Shown: positions 26,415 through 35,395, counted from the first letter of the stretch. The stretch is 56,488 nt of DNA from JBKPCD01 sp046727175 (GCA_046727175.1 JBKPCD010000176.1:1-56488); one strand, 5' to 3'. Notes: a model not told the origin generated them from the letters alone. Numbers and translations are program-made.

Positions 26415-27314
26415 ATGCTCGAGATTCCACAACAGCGGCCATCCGTTCTCCGGCAGCGCACCGGCGTGCTGTTCGTGATGGCGCTCTTCGGCCATCTCAT
26501 CCTGATCTCAGCGCAGGTGCAGTCGAAGTCAGGCGTGCCGGTCCTCGAATCGGTGACGTTCGGCGCATTCTCCCGGGTGCAGCGCGCGACGACGGCCGTG
26601 TTCGACGGAGTCCGGAACGTCTGGGGCAACTACGTCGGCCTGCGCGGCGCGCGTGCGGAGAACGAATCGCTTCGCAAGCAGGTGGCCGACCTGGAAGTCC
26701 GATTGCAGGAGCAACGGGCGCTTGCTGCGCAGTCGGTCAGGTTGAAGGAGTTGCTGGACCTGCGAACGAGCGTCTCGTTTCCGACCGTCGCCGCGGAAGT
26801 CATCGCCGGCAATCCGATTCCAGGGATGCTGACGGTGACGATCGACCGCGGAACGGCTGAAGGCGTTCAGGCGAACATGGCCGTCATCGCACCGAAGGGC
26901 ATTGTCGGGCGCATCGTCGGCCGGCCCGCGGCGCGTGCAGCGAAGGTGCAACTCATCATCGATCACGACGCGGCAGCCGGAGCGTTGTGCGAGCGATCAC
27001 GGTCGGGAGGCCTCGTCGTTGGCGCCGACGCGGATCCGCCGCTACGCATGGAATTCGTCCCGAACGTCGCGGACATCGTCGCAGGAGACGAGATCGTCAC
27101 GTCAGGCGTGGACGGCGTGTATCCGAAGGGACTGGCGATCGGCCGCGTCGAGAAATCCGAGCGCGGCGCCGGATTGTATCGCGCGGTGACCGTCCGTCCG
27201 GCTGTGGACTTCTCGAGTCTCGAGCAGGTGCTGGTCGTGCTCGTTCCCGCGCACGGGGCGACGCCGGGGCCGCCGCCGCCGGCAATCTCGGGTGGGAACG
27301 GGACGCCGAAATGA
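26415..27314 (+). CDS. mreC: Rod-shape determining protein MreC
   Basis: At 299 residues, this is the periplasmic MreC of the elongasome. It has a short cytoplasmic N-terminus, one TM helix (GVLFVMALFGHLILISAQVQ), and a coiled coil (ENESLRKQVADLEVRLQEQRA, residues about 78-98). Two beta-barrel domains follow, with VIAGNPIPGMLTVTIDRGT and ADIVAGDEIVTSGVDGVYPKG. A Pro-rich tail (GATPGPPPPAISG) closes it. MreC binds PBP2, MreD and RodA. Its stop overlaps the mreD ATG (ATGA at 27311-27314). Confidence 0.95.
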   Translation: MLEIPQQRPSVLRQRTGVLFVMALFGHLILISAQVQSKSGVPVLESVTFGAFSRVQRATTAVFDGVRNVWGNYVGLRGARAENESLRKQVADLEVRLQEQRALAAQSVRLKELLDLRTSVSFPTVAAEVIAGNPIPGMLTVTIDRGTAEGVQANMAVIAPKGIVGRIVGRPAARAAKVQLIIDHDAAAGALCERSRSGGLVVGADADPPLRMEFVPNVADIVAGDEIVTSGVDGVYPKGLAIGRVEKSERGAGLYRAVTVRPAVDFSSLEQVLVVLVPAHGATPGPPPPAISGGNGTPK

Positions 27315-27829
27315 GGACGGCGGGCGTCCTTCTGGCGCTGATTGCCGCCGTCGCGCTGCAGACCGCGCTCGCAAGACTGACGATCGGTGGAACGACAGCA
27401 GTGGATCTCGTGCTCGTCGTCGTCGTGTACGTCGCGCTGGCATTCGGCGCGGTGCCCGGCCTCGTGGCGGGTTCGCTCGGCGGGATCATCCAGGACGCTC
27501 TCGCCGGGGGCGTCGTTGGCATCGGGGGGTTCGCGAAAACGCTCGTCGGGTTCGTGGTTGGCCTCCTCGGCGCGCAGTTCATCGTGTCTCAGCCGTTGCC
27601 GCGGTTCATCATGTTCGTTGGTGCGACCGTGGTCCACGGGGCGTGCTTCGAAGCGTTGTATGCGGTGGTGCAATCGCGGCCGTTCCGCGTGAACTACTCG
27701 GTCACGCTCACGCAGGCGGCGGTCAATGCGGTGATTGGCGTGCTGGCGTTCTGGTTCGTGGAAAAGGGCCCCGGGCTGTTCCAGCGCCGCCGCACGCGCG
27801 GCGCGACGCTCAGTCGGCGGCATTATTAG
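27311..27829 (+). CDS. mreD: Rod-shape determining protein MreD
   Basis: The 172-residue polytopic membrane protein begins at the ATGA overlap with mreC. It has about five hydrophobic helices, such as GVLLALIAAVALQTALA, VDLVLVVVVYVALAFGAVPG and VNAVIGVLAFWFVE, and the family's conserved motif GSLGGIIQDALAGG. It ends with a basic tail (QRRRTRGATLSRRHY). It is the inner-membrane partner of MreC in the elongasome. Its TAG is followed immediately by GAGGG, a Shine-Dalgarno-like sequence that is now separated from mrdA by a repeat fragment. Confidence 0.93.
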   Translation: MRTAGVLLALIAAVALQTALARLTIGGTTAVDLVLVVVVYVALAFGAVPGLVAGSLGGIIQDALAGGVVGIGGFAKTLVGFVVGLLGAQFIVSQPLPRFIMFVGATVVHGACFEALYAVVQSRPFRVNYSVTLTQAAVNAVIGVLAFWFVEKGPGLFQRRRTRGATLSRRHY

Positions 27830-27839
27830 GAGGGATGGA

Positions 27840-27865
27840 GGTCCGGCGGGGCGAAGCCCCCCGGG
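27840..27865 (+). repeat. Partial copy (3' end) of the 96-bp element, before mrdA
   Basis: This 26-base piece (GGTCCGGCGGGGCGAAGCCC followed by CCCGGG) matches the 3' end of the element at 49424-49519. It ends exactly 7 bases before the mrdA ATG and separates the AGGAGGG sequence at 27829-27835 from that start. Confidence 0.65.
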
Positions 27866-27872
27866 TTGCGGA

Positions 27873-29804
27873 ATGTCTAATACCACTCCGATTAATCCCG
27901 ACGATCGGCGCCACCTCGCCTTCCGTTTGTCGGTGATTCAATACGTCGTCGTAGGCGCGTTCTCGCTGCTGGCCGTGGGCTTCTGGGTCTTTCAGGTCGC
28001 GCAGCACCAGAAGTTCCAGGTCATGGCCGAGAACAACCATACGCGGCGACTGCCGCTGCCTGCACCGCGCGGCCAGCTCGTCGATCGGTACGGCACGATC
28101 CTCGTCGACAACCAGAACACCTACAACATCGCGCTGGTTCGCGAACAGACGAAGAACCTGGACGAGACGCTGCAGCTGCTTGCCGAGGCGACCGGCGTCA
28201 GCGAGGACGCGCTGCGTGAGACGATCGCGCGGCGGCGCCGCGAGCCGAGCTATCGACCGATCGTCCTCATCGAGAACGCCTCATTCGCTCAGGTCGCCGC
28301 GGTGCGCGTGCGACAGTGGGAGCTGCCTGGCATCATCGATCAGCGGGTGCCGGCGCGAAAGTATCCGGGAAGCGATCTGGCGGCGCATCTCTTCGGGTAC
28401 GTGAGCGAAATCAGCGAAACGCAGCTCGCCCGGACCGAGTACGCCGGCATCGAACCGGGCACCATGATCGGACAGGCAGGCGTGGAGCAGGCCTACAACA
28501 AGCTGCTGATGGGCGCCGATGGCGAGCGAACCGTGGTGGTCAACAGCGTCGGCCGGGAGATTCACGAGGTCGACAAGGCGAAGCGCGACCCGCTCGAAGG
28601 ACGTCGGCTGCAGCTGACGATCGACGCGGACGTACAGAAAGCCATCGAGGATGGCTTCAATGCATCGGGCTTCAACGGCGCTGCCGTGGTGCTCGATCCG
28701 AGGAATGGCGAAGTGCTCGGCTTCACCAGCCGGCCGGCGTACGATCCGAATGCGTTCGCCGGAGGAATCGATCGCGCGACCTGGGCCGCGCTCAACACCG
28801 ATGATTTGAAACCGCTGCAGAACCGTGCGCTCCAGGGCCGGTACTCGCCGGGTTCCACGTTCAAGATGGCCGTCGGCCTCGCCGGCCTCGAAGAGGGCGT
28901 CATCAATCCAAGCTTCAGCGTGTTCTGCGCCGGCGGAGCAAACTTCTACGGCCGGCGCTTTGCGTGCTGGAAGAAGGGCGGGCACGGCACCGTCGATCTG
29001 CGCCACGCCATCGAACAATCGTGCGACGTCTACTTCTACACCGTCGGCAACATGCTGGGGGTCGATCGGATTCACAAGTGGGCGACGCTCTTCGGCCTCG
29101 GCGTCAAATCGAACATCGACCTGCCAAACGAGCTGCAGGGACTCGTTCCGTCCACGGAGTGGAAGGAAAAGAACACGAAAGAGAAGAAGTGGTACGCCGG
29201 TGAAACGATCTCGGTGGCGATCGGGCAGGGACAGGTTTCGGTGACGCCCGTGTCGCTGGCCGTCTACACCGCCACGCTCGCCAACGGCGGGACGCGAGTG
29301 ACGCCGCATCTGCTCAAGGCGGTCGACGAGGGCAACGGCTGGAAGACGATGCCAACGCCCGAACCGCAGTCGAAGATCGATGTCTCGATGGAAAAGCTCC
29401 AGGCGATCCGCGATGGCATGTGGCTCGTCGTGAACGGCGGCAGCGGCACCGCCAGGCGAGCCGCTATCCCGGGCAAGGACGTGTGCGGGAAGACCGGTAC
29501 GGCGCAGGTGATCTCGAACCAGGGCCGCGCCGCAGCCAGGACCACGAAGAACCTTCGCGACCACGGCATGTTCACGTTCTTCGCGCCGCGCGATAATCCG
29601 GAAATCGCCGGCGTCGTGTTTCTCGAGCACGGGATCCACAGCGCCAACGCCGCGTCGGTCGCACGGCACGTCCTGGCCACCTACTTCGCGAAGAAGGACG
29701 GGCAGCCGCTTCCGCCTCCGCCGACGACCGAGGACCTGAAGCTCGATTTGTCGGATCCGCTGGCGCGCCGCGCCGCCGCGGCGGCCACCGGCGATCACAA
29801 CTGA
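27873..29804 (+). CDS. mrdA: Penicillin-binding protein 2 (elongasome transpeptidase)
   Basis: The 643-residue class B PBP starts at MSNTTPINPDD. It has one TM helix (VIQYVVVGAFSLLAVGFWVF) and a non-penicillin-binding pedestal with LPAPRGQLVDRYGTILVDN-type motifs and HLFGYVSEI. The transpeptidase domain has all three catalytic motifs: Ser328 in SPGSTFKMA (SxxK), Ser383 in QSCDVYFY (SxN variant reading SCD), and Lys540 in CGKTGTAQV (KTG). It crosslinks side-wall peptidoglycan with RodA, which starts four bases after its stop. The C-terminus has a Pro-rich segment and an Ala-rich tail. The ATG lacks a close Shine-Dalgarno because of the repeat piece upstream. Confidence 0.96.
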   Translation: MSNTTPINPDDRRHLAFRLSVIQYVVVGAFSLLAVGFWVFQVAQHQKFQVMAENNHTRRLPLPAPRGQLVDRYGTILVDNQNTYNIALVREQTKNLDETLQLLAEATGVSEDALRETIARRRREPSYRPIVLIENASFAQVAAVRVRQWELPGIIDQRVPARKYPGSDLAAHLFGYVSEISETQLARTEYAGIEPGTMIGQAGVEQAYNKLLMGADGERTVVVNSVGREIHEVDKAKRDPLEGRRLQLTIDADVQKAIEDGFNASGFNGAAVVLDPRNGEVLGFTSRPAYDPNAFAGGIDRATWAALNTDDLKPLQNRALQGRYSPGSTFKMAVGLAGLEEGVINPSFSVFCAGGANFYGRRFACWKKGGHGTVDLRHAIEQSCDVYFYTVGNMLGVDRIHKWATLFGLGVKSNIDLPNELQGLVPSTEWKEKNTKEKKWYAGETISVAIGQGQVSVTPVSLAVYTATLANGGTRVTPHLLKAVDEGNGWKTMPTPEPQSKIDVSMEKLQAIRDGMWLVVNGGSGTARRAAIPGKDVCGKTGTAQVISNQGRAAARTTKNLRDHGMFTFFAPRDNPEIAGVVFLEHGIHSANAASVARHVLATYFAKKDGQPLPPPPTTEDLKLDLSDPLARRAAAAATGDHN

Positions 29805-29807
29805 CGA

Positions 29808-30917
29808 ATGTTCGAACGCCGACTGTTCTTCCACGTCGACTGGCTGTTGCTCGCCGCAATCCTGGCGACTGCCGCGATTGGCATTGCCATGATCTACAGC
29901 ACGACGTACGTGACGCTTCCGGACGGGAGTGGCCACGCCGGTCCGCAGGTGCGGACGCAGGTGTACGCGCTTATCATCGGGCTGGTCGCTCTCGTCATCT
30001 GCCTCACGGTCGACTATCGCATGCTGGCGGAGCATTCCCTCGTCCTCTACGGCGGCCTGTTGCTTCTCCTGCTGTTCGTGCTGGTCAAGGGATCGACGCA
30101 GATGGGCGCACAGCGGTGGATTCCGCTGGGACCGTTCAATCTTCAGCCCTCCGAATTCGGCAGGATGACTGTGGCGTTGATTCTGGCGATGTACTTCGGG
30201 GAGAATCGGCGCGGCGCCCGCAACACGAGCGATCTCGCGATCGGCGGAATGTTCACGGTCGTGCCGCTGCTGCTCATTGCGAAACAGCCGGACCTGGGCA
30301 CCGCCGTCACGCTTCTTCCGGTGTTCCTGGGCGTGGCGTACCTGGCGGGCCTCCGGGTCAAGCTGCTCGGCGTCATTGCGCTCGTGGCCGTTCTGATGGC
30401 GCCCGTGGCGTGGCAGTTCGCGCTGAAGGATTATCAGAAGAACCGAATCACGACGTTCCTGGATCCCGAAAAGGATCCTCGTGGCGATGGGTATCAGCAG
30501 ATTCAAGCCCGGATTACCGTCGGGTCGGGAGGCCTGAGAGGCAAGGGCTTTCTCGGCGGAACCCAGGGCCAGTACAAGTTTCTGCCGGTGGCGCACAACG
30601 ACTTCATTTTTTCGGTGCTGGCCGAGGAGCAGGGGTTCCTGGGCGTGCTCGTCGTGCTCGGCCTGTATCTGTTCGTGATCGTGCGATCGCTCGAAGCGGC
30701 CCGGCTCTCGAAGGACCGGGTCGGGTCGTATCTCGTGGGAGGCATCATCGCAGGGTTTTCGTTTCAGGTGATTTACAACGTCGCGATGTCGGCGGGCCTT
30801 GCGCCTGTCAAGGGCATCACGCTGCCGTTGATGAGTTACGGCGGCTCGTCCATCATCGCGTCGCTGGCATCCTTCGGCCTCATCCTCAACGTGAGGATGA
30901 GGCGGTTCACTAATTAG
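29808..30917 (+). CDS. rodA: RodA (SEDS peptidoglycan glycosyltransferase)
   Basis: The 369-residue SEDS protein has ten TM helices and polymerises lipid II in the elongasome. Family blocks are present: GAQRWIPLGPFNLQPSEFGR, the KQPDLGTA motif whose Asp is catalytic (LLIAKQPDLGTAVTLLPVF), NRITTFLDPEKDPRGDGYQ, FLPVAHNDFIFSVLAEE and LPLMSYGGSSIIASLASFG. It follows mrdA by three bases and ends the mreBCD-mrdA-rodA block. Start ATG 29808 (MFERRLFFHVDW). Confidence 0.96.
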   Translation: MFERRLFFHVDWLLLAAILATAAIGIAMIYSTTYVTLPDGSGHAGPQVRTQVYALIIGLVALVICLTVDYRMLAEHSLVLYGGLLLLLLFVLVKGSTQMGAQRWIPLGPFNLQPSEFGRMTVALILAMYFGENRRGARNTSDLAIGGMFTVVPLLLIAKQPDLGTAVTLLPVFLGVAYLAGLRVKLLGVIALVAVLMAPVAWQFALKDYQKNRITTFLDPEKDPRGDGYQQIQARITVGSGGLRGKGFLGGTQGQYKFLPVAHNDFIFSVLAEEQGFLGVLVVLGLYLFVIVRSLEAARLSKDRVGSYLVGGIIAGFSFQVIYNVAMSAGLAPVKGITLPLMSYGGSSIIASLASFGLILNVRMRRFTN

Positions 30918-31049
30918 TCGCGGAGCTCATGGCGCTTCTTCTGTTCGTGCTCATCGCGAACTTCCTGATCTGGCGAGCGTTCGGCCGGAGCGGGGAACGT
31001 GCGTTTGCGCAGCAGGCGCCAAACCTCCGCGCATCGCGGAGTTACATCC

Positions 31050-32723
31050 ATGAACAAGGAGATGATCGTCTCCTCGAGCGACCACGAGACGCGGGTCGCC
31101 ATCCTCGAGGACGACCAGGTCGTCGAGGTCTTCATCGAGCGCGAGCGGCAGCGCGGTGTTGTTGGCAACATCTACAAGGGGCGCGTGTCCAAGGTGCTCC
31201 CTGGCATGCAGTCCTCCTTCATCGACATCGGCCTCGAGCGCGACGCGTTTCTCTACGTCTCTGAAGTCATCAACACCGTCGAGGAATTCGAGCGGCTCGA
31301 ATCCGGCGACGAAGAGGCGGAGCCCGTCGGCGCTGCCGTAGTCGCGCCGATCGTCGAGCCCGAACAGCGGGAAGGCGAGGCCCAACCCCAGCACGCCAAT
31401 GGCAGCACCGATCGCCGATCGAGCGATCGCGAAGGCCCGTCAGCGTCCCGAACCAACGGTTCACCTTCAGTGCGAGCGCTCTCGAGGGACGAGCGCGATC
31501 GGCCGCAGCCGAAAATCGAGGACTTGCTCAAGGAAGGCCAGGAAGTCCTCGTTCAGGTTGTCAAGGAGCCGCTCGGCACGAAGGGAGCGCGACTCACCTC
31601 GCACGTCACGATGCCCGGCCGCTTTCTCGTGTTCATGCCGACGGTCGATCACGTCGGCGTCTCCCGGAAAATCGAATCTCGTGAAGAACGCGCGCGGCTG
31701 CGGGGGATCGTACGTGAGTTCCGGGAGCAGCACGGGTTCACGGGCGGAGTCATCATCCGCACTGCGGCAGGAGGCCGCTCGAAGGAAGACATCCTGAGCG
31801 ACCTCACGTACTTCCATCAGGTCTGGACCGAGATTCGTCAGCGGATGGAGGCACGCCGGCCGCCGGCGCTGCTCTTCCAGGAGCAGAGCCTCGTGACCAA
31901 GCTGCTCCGCGACCTGCTCACCGAGGATTACACGGCCATTCGCATCGACAACGAGGTCGAGCACCGTCGTGCGGTCGCACTCATCGAACGCATCATGCCC
32001 ACACTGCTCCCGCGCGTGAAGCTGTACACGAAGGACTATCCGATCTTCGAGGAGTACGGCGTCCAGGCCGAGATCGACAAGGCGCTCCGCAGCAAGGTGT
32101 GGCTCAAGTCCGGCGGGTACCTCGTGATCAACCAGACCGAGGCCCTCGTTGCGATCGACGTGAACACCGGCCGCTACGTCGGCAAGCGGACCGGCCGGCT
32201 CGAGGACACGATCGTCAAGACGAACCTCGAGGCGGTCAAGGAGATCGTTCGACAGCTCCGGTTGCGCGATCTTGGCGGGATCATCGTCCTCGATCTGATC
32301 GACATGGAGGAGAAGAAGAACCGACAGAAGGTCTTTCAGGAATTCGAGAAGGAGCTCCGAAAGGATCGGTCGCCGTCCAAGGCGCTGCAGGTTGCGGATT
32401 TCGGTCTCGTCATCGTGACGCGGAAGCGCGTAAAGCAAAGCCTCGAGCGTCAGCTGACCGAGCCCTGCCCGTACTGCTCGGGCTCGGGCTCGATCAAATC
32501 GAGCTCGACGATCTGCTACGAGATCCTGGCGGAAATGCAGAAGATTGGCGGAGAACTCGATGGCCAGGGCGTGGTCCTGCGGGTGAACCCCGACATCGCC
32601 CGAGCACTCAAGGAAGAAGAAAGGGCCGTGCTACGGGATCTTCAGCAGGCCCTCGGTAAGCCAATCACTATCAAGCCCGACACGCACCTCCATCACGAGC
32701 AGTTCGATGTGATGGCAATCTAA
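31050..32723 (+). CDS. rng: Ribonuclease G/E family endoribonuclease
   Basis: At 557 residues it has RNase G order: an S1 domain (GNIYKGRVSKVLPGMQSSFIDIG), the 5'-sensor/RNase H region, and a catalytic DNase I-like site with the two Mg-binding aspartates in VAIDVNTGRYVG and VLDLIDME. A Zn-link CPYCSGSG follows with the two cysteines joining dimers. The S1 domain is interrupted by an insert of about 70 residues, acidic then Ser/Arg-rich (residues about 87-155), which is uncommon in enterobacterial RNase G. It processes 5S/16S rRNA and turns over mRNA. The ATG at 31050 (MNKEMIVSSSDHET) was chosen over an upstream ATG that adds a non-conserved leader. Confidence 0.92.
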   Translation: MNKEMIVSSSDHETRVAILEDDQVVEVFIERERQRGVVGNIYKGRVSKVLPGMQSSFIDIGLERDAFLYVSEVINTVEEFERLESGDEEAEPVGAAVVAPIVEPEQREGEAQPQHANGSTDRRSSDREGPSASRTNGSPSVRALSRDERDRPQPKIEDLLKEGQEVLVQVVKEPLGTKGARLTSHVTMPGRFLVFMPTVDHVGVSRKIESREERARLRGIVREFREQHGFTGGVIIRTAAGGRSKEDILSDLTYFHQVWTEIRQRMEARRPPALLFQEQSLVTKLLRDLLTEDYTAIRIDNEVEHRRAVALIERIMPTLLPRVKLYTKDYPIFEEYGVQAEIDKALRSKVWLKSGGYLVINQTEALVAIDVNTGRYVGKRTGRLEDTIVKTNLEAVKEIVRQLRLRDLGGIIVLDLIDMEEKKNRQKVFQEFEKELRKDRSPSKALQVADFGLVIVTRKRVKQSLERQLTEPCPYCSGSGSIKSSSTICYEILAEMQKIGGELDGQGVVLRVNPDIARALKEEERAVLRDLQQALGKPITIKPDTHLHHEQFDVMAI

Positions 32724-32725
32724 AG

Positions 32726-32803
32726 AAAGTAGGAAGTTCGAAGTAAGAAGTATGAAGTGAGACCCCTTTCTTGGTGTTTCGTACTTCGTACTTCTTACTT
32801 TTT
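32726..32803. terminator. Word-repeat hairpin at convergent gene ends
   Basis: AAGTAAGAAGTATGAAGT (32741-32758) and ACTTCGTACTTCTTACTT (32782-32799) are complementary at 17 of 18 bases, and the second arm runs into TTTTTCG. It sits between the stops of the convergent rng and the exported protein at 32795-33295, as an intrinsic terminator would. Confidence 0.6.
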
Positions 32804-33295
32804 CGTCTTTGCAGATGCGTCCGCGCCGCCGGCGGGAAGATGGATCAGATAATGGTTTCCGCCCTTGTTGATCCAGACGCGCAGGTACTCGTTCCCCTTG
32901 AGCATCTGGACCTTTGACGCCCCAGGAGCCGGCGGTGCGTCCTTCACGACCATCTTGATCTCTGACTGCGGCACGATCGTGACGACCTCGCGTCCTTTCA
33001 CGGTGGTTCGCTGCAGGAATTCCACCCAGCGTTCGAGGTTGCCGCTCGTGCCGACAGCATCGGGTTTGGCTTCCTGCGCGGTCAGCTTGATCTGATACTT
33101 GCCGGGCGGCAGTGGTTTGCCGTCCGCGGTCGCGGCGTGCGGAATCTGTACGGTGCCGAGTGCCAGCTCGCCGGTTGGGGCGGTTGGAGACGGAGCGGTG
33201 TTCGGCTGCTGATTCGGTGTCTGGTGTTGCGCGAGGACGTTGCCCGCCGACAGCAGTACTGCGAGCATTCCCACCAGGATCCACGGCTTACTCAT
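32795..33295 (-). CDS. Exported protein of unknown function
   Basis: Starting at ATG 33295 (MSKPWILVGMLAVLLSAG) with GGGAG nine bases upstream, the 166-residue protein has a signal peptide ending near VLAQ. A Pro/Gln-rich linker (HQTPNQQPNTAPSPTAPTG) precedes a single domain. The domain reads LPPGKYQIKLTAQEA, ERWVEFLQRTTVKGREVVTI, and LRVWINKGGNHYLIHLP, a beta-sandwich-like pattern. The start of this domain recalls proteins with a DGKPLPAGTYQVRLT motif found across Acidobacteriota, whose role is unknown. The tail is Ala/Lys-rich. A GTG six bases upstream is an alternative start. Confidence 0.72.
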   Translation of the reverse strand: MSKPWILVGMLAVLLSAGNVLAQHQTPNQQPNTAPSPTAPTGELALGTVQIPHAATADGKPLPPGKYQIKLTAQEAKPDAVGTSGNLERWVEFLQRTTVKGREVVTIVPQSEIKMVVKDAPPAPGASKVQMLKGNEYLRVWINKGGNHYLIHLPAGGADASAKTKK

Positions 33296-33335
33296 GTCCA
33301 CTCACTCCCTGATCGTGCCTCAACGATTGAGGCGG

Positions 33336-33420
33336 AAGCCCGGGTCCCCGGCGACGCGTTTTGTGCGCGCCGGGTGACGGCCGGGGTCCCTGGCGCGCGA
33401 TTGGCGCGCTGGGTGGAGAC
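33336..33420. repeat. GC-rich double hairpin in the intergenic region
   Basis: Two stems occur: CCCGGGTCCCCGGCGACGCG with a TTTTG loop and TGCGCGCCGGG, and TCCCTGGCGCGC, loop GATTG, GCGCGCTGGGTGGA. They resemble the hairpin units near 5960, 51310 and 56393, so they may belong to the same dispersed family. Confidence 0.5.
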
Positions 33421-33503
33421 AGCTCACCAATTATATCGACATCATTGCCAGACCTATCCACCCCCTGGCTCAGCAAGGAGAGTGCCAAGAAGGGAAATAG
33501 AGG

Positions 33504-34547
33504 TCAGCGCTTCGTGATCGCGATGTTCCCCGAGAAGGTCGTGAGGTGAAGGACCGCGCTTCCATCGCCATACGTGCCACGCTGTACGCGCCGCTCTCGT
33601 CCGCGCGCGCCTTGTATGGTAATCGGCAGATCCGATCGCACCTGGCCGCTGAAGGAGCTTGCATCCAGCTCGAAGCCGGTGTCTCCCATGACGCCCACGT
33701 GGACTTCGCCCGAGTGCGATTGCAGATCGTAGCGGCCGCCGCGGACCAGCGTACCCCTGAAGTCCACGTTACCGCTCGTCGTCTGCGCCTGCACGCGGTC
33801 GCACGTCACGTCGTCGACGATGATGTTCCCGCTGACCGATGCGAGGTCGAGGCGACGTGCCTTGAGGCTGCGGACGGTGACGTTGCCGCTCACGCTGGAG
33901 ATGTTCGACGCGCTATCGATCTCCGTTGACGAGATTTCAACGTTCCCCGAGATCGATTTTGCTTGGGTGATCTGGCCGCCATTGGCAATCCCGATGTTTC
34001 CGCTAATCGAGCTGAGAGTCAGTTCGCCGCGCAGGTCGCGCACGTTGATGTTGCCGGAGATCGACTCGGCCCTGACGCCCGTCTCTCCAGGGACGCGGAT
34101 CGTGTAGGCGACGGACACGTTGATGTTGCGGCGATTGTTGATCCGCCGTTCGTCATCATCCGGATAATGCGTGCGCACTTCCACTCGACCGCCGCGCTCG
34201 TTGATATCGACTCGGACGAGCGGCAGCATGCTGCGAGCGTCCTCGACGGATCGTCCCCGCGATGTCTTGACGACTTCAATCGTGGCGTCCGATCCGCCAC
34301 CCCTGGTGATCGTGATGTCGCCGGCGATGTTGGAGATGTCGATCTGGCCGTTGGCGCCGATGCGAACGGTTTTCGTGAAGTGCTCGGTCTGCTCTTCGCG
34401 ATCCCTGCGCTGGTAGCGTTCGACCTTCGCCACTTCGACGCTCGCGCGGGCCACCGCACGGATTCGCTCGGGATAGACCTGGCCGTTGACCTGAACGGCA
34501 CCCGCCGCAAGCGCGGCAACGGTAAACGGAATCAACCCTTTTCGCAT
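33504..34547 (-). CDS. Exported DUF4097-type beta-helix protein
   Basis: The 347-residue protein has a signal peptide (MRKGLIPFTVAALAAGAVQ) and repeated short strands with SGN turns: ESISGNINV, SSISGNIGI, KSISGNVEI, SSVSGNVTV, LASVSGNIIV, QTTSGNVDF. Such repeats form a right-handed beta-helix in the DUF4097 (adhesin/LiaX-like) family, found near envelope-stress sigma factors. It is followed by an anti-sigma factor gene and an ECF sigma factor on the same strand, upstream in transcription order, so it may be a target or a sensor in that pathway. That is inference. Confidence 0.8.
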   Translation of the reverse strand: MRKGLIPFTVAALAAGAVQVNGQVYPERIRAVARASVEVAKVERYQRRDREEQTEHFTKTVRIGANGQIDISNIAGDITITRGGGSDATIEVVKTSRGRSVEDARSMLPLVRVDINERGGRVEVRTHYPDDDERRINNRRNINVSVAYTIRVPGETGVRAESISGNINVRDLRGELTLSSISGNIGIANGGQITQAKSISGNVEISSTEIDSASNISSVSGNVTVRSLKARRLDLASVSGNIIVDDVTCDRVQAQTTSGNVDFRGTLVRGGRYDLQSHSGEVHVGVMGDTGFELDASSFSGQVRSDLPITIQGARGRERRVQRGTYGDGSAVLHLTTFSGNIAITKR

Positions 34548-34573
34548 CGCCCTCTTATTTGGCTCGTTCTCAC

Positions 34574-35326
34574 TCAGGACTTGTTCGCGCCTTCGACAAT
34601 CTGTGCTGCGCCCGCAGCGTTGCCTTTCCGCATCTCGTTCATCAACGCAATCGTGTCCTGCAGCAGACCCACCTTGCGCCTCAATCCTTCGAACAGGCTG
34701 TCACGAGCGGGCACGCTTTGCGGCTCGGCCTTCAACGCGGAGCGGCTCTCTGCGATCGCCTGGTCGATGATCTGCAGGTTCTTTTGGAGCATCGCGGCAG
34801 TCTGCGGGTCAATCGCGCTCTGATTGCTGTGAGCCGCTTCTTCGAGCTTCGCGATCGCGTTCTGGTAATGCTGTTCTGCCAACCGGAACTCCGTCTCCAC
34901 GCTTTGGACGGCGTCGTCCCCGGCCGCGTTGCCGCGATTCGTCTGCTGTGCTGACGATGGCGCGGGCGATGCCTCCCCTCCACGGAACCGTGGAAGAAGA
35001 ACAAACAGCGAACCCGCGACAGCGAGCAGGAGCGCTGCAGCGAACGCGAGAATCGCGTAGCGTTGGTATCTGGAGTCCGCTGTCGCGGCCGCTGACTGGA
35101 TCCGTCCCGCCTGTCGAAGCCGGCCGGCAATCTGCAGCCACGCACGGTCCGGCGGCGTCAACCGTTCGAACGTCCTCGCCACGTCGCGGATCTTTGTCAG
35201 GTCGGCGAGCAGCTTGCGGCAGTCCTCGCACTGACCGAGATGCTGCTCGAGCTCCGCGCGGCGGATCGCGCCCAGCGTTCCGTCGACGAGCTCCTGGATC
35301 GCGTCGTTGTACTGACGGCAATTCAT
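34574..35326 (-). CDS. Membrane anti-sigma factor (zinc-finger zf-HC2 type)
   Basis: The 250-residue protein begins with the zf-HC2 zinc motif: Cys3, then H-x3-C-x2-C in EQHLGQCEDCRKLLADL (His29, Cys33, Cys36). One TM helix follows at about residues 89-110 (AILAFAAALLLAVAGSLFVLL). The C-terminal periplasmic part is helical, with predicted coiled coil (ETEFRLAEQHYQNAIAKLEE, QTAAMLQKNLQIIDQAIAES). It should hold the ECF sigma factor upstream (35396-35992) inactive until an envelope signal releases it. The genes are same-strand, 70 bases apart. Confidence 0.87.
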   Translation of the reverse strand: MNCRQYNDAIQELVDGTLGAIRRAELEQHLGQCEDCRKLLADLTKIRDVARTFERLTPPDRAWLQIAGRLRQAGRIQSAAATADSRYQRYAILAFAAALLLAVAGSLFVLLPRFRGGEASPAPSSAQQTNRGNAAGDDAVQSVETEFRLAEQHYQNAIAKLEEAAHSNQSAIDPQTAAMLQKNLQIIDQAIAESRSALKAEPQSVPARDSLFEGLRRKVGLLQDTIALMNEMRKGNAAGAAQIVEGANKS

Positions 35327-35395
35327 CTCAGATTGCCCGCATCGCGCCGTTGGAGGAGTCGAAGAGCACTCCGTCTCCTTCGACGTGCGTTCGCA

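Noticed and set aside
27292..27936. Open frame spanning mreD and the mrdA start
   Set aside because: mreD and mrdA are both clearly encoded in other frames; this is a GC-rich shadow.
28281..30596. Very long antisense open frame (771 codons) over mrdA/rodA
   Set aside because: The plus strand carries clear PBP2 and RodA motifs; long antisense frames are expected in GC-rich genes, and the translation is rich in Arg/His/Asp without any domain.
30929..31050. Small membrane protein gene between rodA and rng (MALLLFVLIANFLIW)
   Set aside because: The frame runs into rng out of register with a nonsense tail, and no ribosome site precedes it; it may be chance.
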